From Thermus caldilimi (GTDB lineage: Bacteria > Deinococcota > Deinococci > Deinococcales > Thermaceae): DNA of 64,000 nucleotides. The stretch is taken from positions 496,001 to 560,000 of the forward strand of contig NZ_CP038452.1 of the NCBI RefSeq assembly GCF_004684245.1, written 5' to 3'. Positions 59,640 to 64,000 of the stretch are shown here, piece after piece. Position 1 is the first letter of the stretch. Each line of letters begins with the position of its first letter. Made by a program: the position numbers and the translations under genes. The notes beneath the pieces were generated by a model, which had not been told where the DNA came from, searched no databases, and saw nothing but the letters and a program-made list of their open reading frames with translations.

Positions 59640-60901
59640 CGCTCCGTTCCGATGAGGCGATGGATCTCCTGGGCGGCTTCCCTAAGGGCTGCCTCGGCTG
59701 TGGCCTGGCTGGACAGGGCCTTCTGGGTGGCCCGGAAGAGGGCTTGGCTGGCCGCCAACCCGTTGGGCCCGGGGAAGCTCGTCCAGGGAACCGTGAAGGG
59801 AAGCTGCTCCACCGCCACCTTTTGGATGGGATTCTTCTCCACGAAGTCCTTGAGGTACCGGGGGTCGCGGATGAGCTCGGGAAGGAGGGGTACATACCCC
59901 GTTCCCTTGGTCCAGATGGTGAATCCCTCCGGGGAGGTGAGGAACTGGATGAACTTCCAGGCCGCCTCCTGCTTCCTGGGGTCGCGGCTGAAGACCATAA
60001 GGACGTTGCCTCCGCCGGGGAGGGCGGGAGGCTTGCCGCCAAAGGTGGGGAAGCGGGCGGCCCGGAGCTCGAACCGGCCGCGCGTCTGCTCTTGGAGGCC
60101 CGCCCTGCGGGCGATGGTGGTCATGAAGCTGGCCGCCTCCCCTGCCAGAAAGGCCTGTTCACCCTGTTGGAGGGGGGCCCCAAGGGCCAGGCCCTCCTTG
60201 ACCAGGCCCGCCCACATGGCCAGGGCCTCGATGGCCTCCTTGTCCCCGATCCCGGTGCGGTACACCCCGTTCTCGCACCGCAGGAGGGTGCCCCCGTTGG
60301 AACGGATGAGGGCCTCGATGGCCCAGTTGTCATCCAGGAGGATGAGATAGATTCCGTACTTTCCCGTGCGCTCCTTGATCTGGCGGGCGGCCCTCCGCCA
60401 TCCCTCCCAGGTGCTGGGGGGGCGGTCCGGATCCAGGCCTGCACGGCGGAACAGGTCTGCGTTGTTGTAGGCGACGATGTTGGACAGGGAGTAGGGCATG
60501 CCCACCAGGACGCCATCCACCTGGCCCAAGGCCAGGATGTTGGGGGCAAAGCGACGCAGGTGCCTTTCGTTCCCGTACTTTCTCGCCAGCTCGGCGATGG
60601 GCACATACGGCAGGTTCTTGGCGGCGTACCGGGTGTAAAGGTACCCCATCTGGACCACGTCGGGTGGATTCCCGGCGGCGAGGGCGGCCTGCAGGTTTTG
60701 GAGGAGGCCCGTGTAGGCGTTGGGGTGGTACCGCTCTTCCACCTTGATACCTGGGTTCCTCCGTTCGAACTCCCGGATGAGCTCCCTTACCGCCGGCAGG
60801 CCGAAGGCCTCCGTGTTGATGTGCCAGTACTGCAGGGTGACGGTTCCCTGCCCTAAGGCCAATCCCAGGCCTAGCGCCGTGACCAGCCATGCCCGCTTCA
60901 T
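59627..60901 (-). CDS. CUT1 sugar/glycerophosphate-type substrate-binding protein
   Basis: 424 residues, SBP_bac_1 family. The signal peptide spans residues 1-18 (LVTALGLGLALGQ). VTLQYWHINTEAFGLPAVRELIREFERRNPGIKV, GNPPDVVQMGYLYTRYAA, VGMPYSLSNIVAYNN and FIQFLTSPEGFTIW are typical landmarks. The overall pattern resembles UgpB-like proteins, but ligand identity cannot be fixed. It starts 21 bases after the ATPase gene of the iron-type importer, so one operon is likely. Confidence 0.9.
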   Translation of the reverse strand: MKRAWLVTALGLGLALGQGTVTLQYWHINTEAFGLPAVRELIREFERRNPGIKVEERYHPNAYTGLLQNLQAALAAGNPPDVVQMGYLYTRYAAKNLPYVPIAELARKYGNERHLRRFAPNILALGQVDGVLVGMPYSLSNIVAYNNADLFRRAGLDPDRPPSTWEGWRRAARQIKERTGKYGIYLILLDDNWAIEALIRSNGGTLLRCENGVYRTGIGDKEAIEALAMWAGLVKEGLALGAPLQQGEQAFLAGEAASFMTTIARRAGLQEQTRGRFELRAARFPTFGGKPPALPGGGNVLMVFSRDPRKQEAAWKFIQFLTSPEGFTIWTKGTGYVPLLPELIRDPRYLKDFVEKNPIQKVAVEQLPFTVPWTSFPGPNGLAASQALFRATQKALSSQATAEAALREAAQEIHRLIGTERCSE

Positions 60902-60922
60902 CGCCTCACCTCCGCCAGAAGC

Positions 60923-61861
60923 CTAGACCTCTGCCGTCATGGCAGGGTCAGGGAGGCCCTGGGGAAAGCGGAGAAGGGGGTGGATCTGCAGCCTCACCCG
61001 CTCCCCCACCCCCGCCTCGAGGCGCACCCAGGCCTCCCCCCATTCCAGCTGGACCCGGCAGAGAACCTCCCCCCTGAGCTCCCGCCGCTCCAGAACCAGG
61101 GCCTCCAGGCTGCCGCCGGGGCGCACCCACTCCTGCCGGAAGGCCAGCACCTCCCCATCCCGGGAAAACACGTTGGCCCGGCCGAAGGCCAGGAAGCTCT
61201 CCAGAGAGTTGGGCCTCAGGTAGACCTCCTTGGGCGCCCCCACCTGGAGGAGACGCCCTTGGCTCATCACCCCCACCCGATCCGCCAGGAGCATGGCCTC
61301 CTCCGGGTCGTGGGTCACGTGGAGGGCGGTGGTTCCCCTTTCCTTCAGCAGGGTGCGCACCTCGAGGCGGAGCTCCTCCCTCAGCACCGGATCCAGGGCG
61401 CTGTAGGGCTCGTCCAGGAGGAGGAGGCGGGGCCTGCGGGCCAGGGCCCTGGCCAAGGCCACCCGTTGCCTTTGGCCGCCGGACAGTTGGTGGGGGCGCT
61501 TGTGGGCGTGGTCCAGAAGGCCCACCCTTTCCAAAAGGGCCAGGGCCTCCTTCCGGTCGGGCCTTGGCATCACCAGGAGGAGGTGGTCCAGGGCGGTCAG
61601 GTGGGGCCAAAGCCCCTGGTCCTGGAAGACATAGCCCAGCTCCCGCCTCTCCGGGGGCAGGTGGGTGATCTCCTTCCCCGCCAGGAGGATCCGGCCCCGG
61701 TCCGGGGAAAGCAGGCCCGCCACCAGGTTGAGGAGGGTGGTCTTGCCGCTTCCCGAGGCCCCCAGGAGCACGAACACCTCCCCCTCGAGGATCTCCAGTT
61801 CCACTCCCTCCACCCCTCCCCCCTGGGGAAAGCGCTTGCTGAGGCCCTCGAGGCGGATCAT
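60923..61861 (-). CDS. FbpC/PotA-type ABC ATPase
   Basis: 312 residues. Walker A GASGSGKTT, Q-loop VFQDQGLWPHL, signature LSGGQRQR, Walker B LLLLDEPYSALD, switch HVTHDPEEA, then a TOBE-like C-terminal domain. ATG 61861 (MIRLEGLSKRFPQGGG) follows GGGGAGG and overlaps the permease stop (ATGA). It is the only ATPase of this operon, serving the fused permease upstream and perhaps the CUT1 permeases downstream. Confidence 0.92.
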   Translation of the reverse strand: MIRLEGLSKRFPQGGGVEGVELEILEGEVFVLLGASGSGKTTLLNLVAGLLSPDRGRILLAGKEITHLPPERRELGYVFQDQGLWPHLTALDHLLLVMPRPDRKEALALLERVGLLDHAHKRPHQLSGGQRQRVALARALARRPRLLLLDEPYSALDPVLREELRLEVRTLLKERGTTALHVTHDPEEAMLLADRVGVMSQGRLLQVGAPKEVYLRPNSLESFLAFGRANVFSRDGEVLAFRQEWVRPGGSLEALVLERRELRGEVLCRVQLEWGEAWVRLEAGVGERVRLQIHPLLRFPQGLPDPAMTAEV

Positions 61862-63323
61862 CTGGGCCTCCCCAAAAGGGCCAAGGCGGCCAGGGCCATG
61901 AGGACCAGGCCCAAAGCGCTGGCTTCCCGGTAAAGACCCCCATTCAGGGCGGAAAGCACCGCCACCCCCACGGTTTCCGCTCCCGGGGCGTAGAGGAGGG
62001 CGGAGAGGGTGATCTCGGAAAAGGCCAAGGGGAATATGAGAAAAACCCCGGCGTAGAGGGAAGGAAGGAGCAGGGGATACCCGAGCCGCCACCAGGCCCG
62101 CCCCGGGGAGAGGCCGTGCACCCTTCCCGCCAGGACCGCGCCCTCCACGGCGGGTCCCCCCTCAAGGGCCCTCAACGCCAGGGCGGCGAAGTGGAGCAGG
62201 TAGGCGAGGAGGAGGAGCCAGGGGGTCCCGTAGAGGGGGGTGGGGGCCAGGAGGAGGATGAGGCTCACCCCCAGGAGGGTCCCCGGGAGGAGGTAGTGGA
62301 TGTCCAGCACCCCACGTATCCCCTTCAGGAGGCGGGGAGAGGGCCTCAGGGTCAGGGCCAGGAGGAGGAGCAGGCCCGTGGCCCCCAGGGCCAGGAGAAG
62401 GGAGTTCCGTAGCCCCTTCTGCACCAGGGGCAGGCCCAGGGCCTGGGTGAAGGCGGGGTCCCACCGACCCGTGTAGGGGTTCTGCAGGGCTTCCCGCAGG
62501 AGGCCCAGGAGCACCAGGGCCAGGGCGGTGAGGGCGTAGAGGGCGAAGAGAAGCCGGTAGAGGGGCTTGGGCGGGGGCAAGAGGGGTTTCCTGGCCTCCA
62601 GGAGGGCGCTACGCGCCAGGAGCACAGCGGGCAGGGCCAGGAGCGCCAGCCATAGGCCCAGGGCGGCCGCCTCCCCTAGGGGGTCCTGGGCCACAGGGCT
62701 CAGCAGGCGGGCGTAGGCCAGGGTGGGAAGCACGTACACCCGTTCGGGTAGCCCCAGGACCGCCGGTACCCCGAAGTTCCCCAAGAGGGCGAGGTACAGG
62801 GTGCCCCCTGCCACCAGGAGGGGTGGGAAGAGGGGTGGGAGGAAGGCCTTCAGGGACCGGATGCCCGTGGCCCCGTGGACCCGGGCCGTGGCCAGGAGCC
62901 CCAGGGCGAGGCCCACCTGGGGCTTGAGGAGGAGGTAGGCCAAGGGGGCGTAGTGGAGGGTCCAGGCCAGGAGGATTCCCGGCACCCCCTGGATCCGCAC
63001 CCCCAGGGCCCCCAGGCTGAAGAGCAGCCCCATCCCGGTCACGAAGGGGGGACCAGGTACCCCAAAAGGAGAAGGGCCTCCCATCCCCCCACCACCCTCC
63101 CCGCCAGGCCCAGCACGGCCAGGGTCAGGGCCAGGAACAGGGTAAGGAGGGTTCCCAGGCCTGCCAGGACCAGGCTGAAAAGGATTACGTCCAGGTCGCG
63201 CCCGGTGCTGGGGAAATGAGGCAACCCCCGGACGAAGAGCACCAGGAAGGGGAGGGCAAGGGCCAGGGCCAGGGGAAGGTGCCAGGGGAAGGAGAGGGGG
63301 CGGGAAAACCCGGGTCCTGTCAT
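61858..63323 (-). pseudogene. Fused two-domain ABC permease, FbpB/ThiP type, single-base frameshift
   Basis: The N-terminal ~95 residues (MTGPGFSRPLSFPWHLPLALALALPFL to LLLLGYLVPP) are in one frame; the rest (PFVTGMGLLFSLGALGVRIQGVPG, with two sets of membrane helices and EAA-like loops near ARVHGATGIRSLKAFLPPL and AGRVHGLSPGRAWWRLGYPLLLPS) is in another. One more G in the six-G run 63046-63051 restores a protein of about 488 residues, normal for FbpB/ThiP. ATG 63323 overlaps the binding-protein stop. Confidence 0.85.
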
Positions 63324-64000
63324 CGCCTGAGCCCGAAAAGGGCGTTAAACCGGGACAGGGTTTCGGAGTCGGCAAAGCGGGCCCGGATGCCCACCACCTG
63401 GGCCGGGCTTCCCTTGGGCTTGGGGGCGCCGGGCATCACCGGATAGTACCCCCTTTCCGCAAAGAGGCGCTGGGCCTCCGGGGAGAGGAGGAAGAGGAGG
63501 AAGCGGGTGGCCAGCTCCGGATTTTTGCTCCAGGAGGTGACGGCGATGGGGGTGGGCACCAGGATGGCCCCATCCCGGGGGTATACGGTGGCCAGGGGCG
63601 CTCCCTTGGCCACTTCCTGGCGCACCCCGAAGTCCGTGGTGATGGCGAGGCCGTACTCGCCGCGGGCCAGTTTCTGCTGCAGGACGGGGTTGGACTGCTC
63701 GATGCGCATGCCTCCCGCCTTCAGGGCCTCGAAAAAGCCGAAGCCCAGACGCTGGGAAAGGGTTCCAAGGGTGGCCAGGGCCGCCCCGGAGAAGTTGGGG
63801 TCGGGCATGGCCAGGAGGCCCGGGAAGGGGGGCTTTAGGAGATCCCTCCAGGAAGTGGGGGCTTCCCGCACCCGCTGGGTGTTCACGGCGATCACGTTGT
63901 AGAGGAGGCGCACCTCGTAGTAGAGGCCGCCCCCGTGGGCATACTGCACAGGATATCCCGGCACCGTGGGGGGAATGCGGCGCAAAAGACCCTTGCCCGC
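63320..64000 (-). CDS. Iron/thiamine-type ABC substrate-binding protein, C-terminal part (cut by window edge)
   Basis: About 226 residues of an FbpA-like (SBP_bac_6/13 type) protein; the N-terminus and signal peptide lie beyond the right edge. YYEVRLLYNVIAVNTQRV, TSWRDLLKPPFPGLLAMPDPNFSGAALATL, KLARGEYGLAITTDFGV and LFLLSPEAQRLFAERGYYPV are the family landmarks. A Tyr pair is present in GYYPV, but its alignment to the Fe3+-binding pair of FbpA is uncertain, so thiamine, phosphonate or hexose phosphate remain possible ligands. First visible gene of the leftward operon. Confidence 0.85.
   Translation of the reverse strand, partial: AGKGLLRRIPPTVPGYPVQYAHGGGLYYEVRLLYNVIAVNTQRVREAPTSWRDLLKPPFPGLLAMPDPNFSGAALATLGTLSQRLGFGFFEALKAGGMRIEQSNPVLQQKLARGEYGLAITTDFGVRQEVAKGAPLATVYPRDGAILVPTPIAVTSWSKNPELATRFLLFLLSPEAQRLFAERGYYPVMPGAPKPKGSPAQVVGIRARFADSETLSRFNALFGLRR

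Noticed and set aside
61858-63375. 505-residue protein with a Pro/Gly-rich N-terminus as the real permease
   Set aside because: The first ~110 residues are an out-of-frame translation; the true N-terminal membrane region is in the adjacent frame (63323 downward).

Overview
The window looks like chromosomal DNA of a Thermus species. It is very GC-rich with strong G/C preference at third codon positions, genes are packed with ATGA/TGATG overlaps, and many predicted proteins (HemD, ThiE, the long-chain acyl-CoA synthetase) closely match Thermus thermophilus proteins as I recall them. No database search was run, so species and identities are recognition only.

Left part (1-13468). A siroheme nitrite/sulfite reductase with a one-base frameshift and the start of hemD run leftward. 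Divergent from them is a TPP-riboswitch thiamine operon (thiE, thiS, thiG, thiO, thiC), followed by a Doc/Fic toxin with an AbrB-like antitoxin on the other strand and then thiD. A fatty-acid cluster on the minus strand (TetR regulator, acyl-CoA dehydrogenase, MaoC-like hydratase, acyl-CoA synthetase, SDR) follows, with a perfect TetR-type palindrome at the regulator's promoter. The gluconeogenic FBP aldolase/phosphatase closes this part.

Accessory zone (13500-22300). Remnants of four unrelated genes lie side by side (HEPN protein, AAA ATPase, LivF, histidine phosphatase). Then comes a lower-GC stretch with a secreted acetamidase/formamidase-like protein carrying an extra C-terminal domain, a small hypothetical gene, and a GntR-regulated peptide-type ABC importer without ATPases. 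A cytoplasmic-looking gamma-glutamyltransferase follows.

Middle (23962-37306). A LacI-regulated CUT1 sugar importer with a glycogen-debranching-like hydrolase faces a GH130 mannoside phosphorylase/hydrolase across a shared operator. Next, a cobalamin riboswitch precedes a thioesterase, cobalamin-independent methionine synthase metE and class I ribonucleotide reductase nrdB-nrdA: a B12-shortage operon.

Right part (38170-64000). Three operons. (1) TrmB regulator, ThDP-dependent E1 alpha and beta, a free-standing 80-residue lipoyl protein, TRAP transporter DctPQM and an MFS carrier, all overlapping. (2) A roughly 11 kb DeoR operon: BtpA/SgcQ-like barrel, FGGY kinase, SDR, CUT1 importer with MalK, TIM-barrel isomerase, then a second, polyamine/iron-type importer without its own ATPase. 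(3) Converging from the right edge, an iron-type importer with ATPase, a CUT1 importer without one, and a YmdB-like phosphoesterase. Operons 2 and 3 meet at a decayed DUF4832 gene and share the odd design of one ATPase for two importers.

Four genes (nitrite reductase, two CUT1 permeases, the iron-type permease) are each broken by a single missing base in a homopolymer run. Whether these are assembly errors or real mutations cannot be decided from the sequence. No rRNA, tRNA, CRISPR array, complete insertion sequence or replication origin was recognised.
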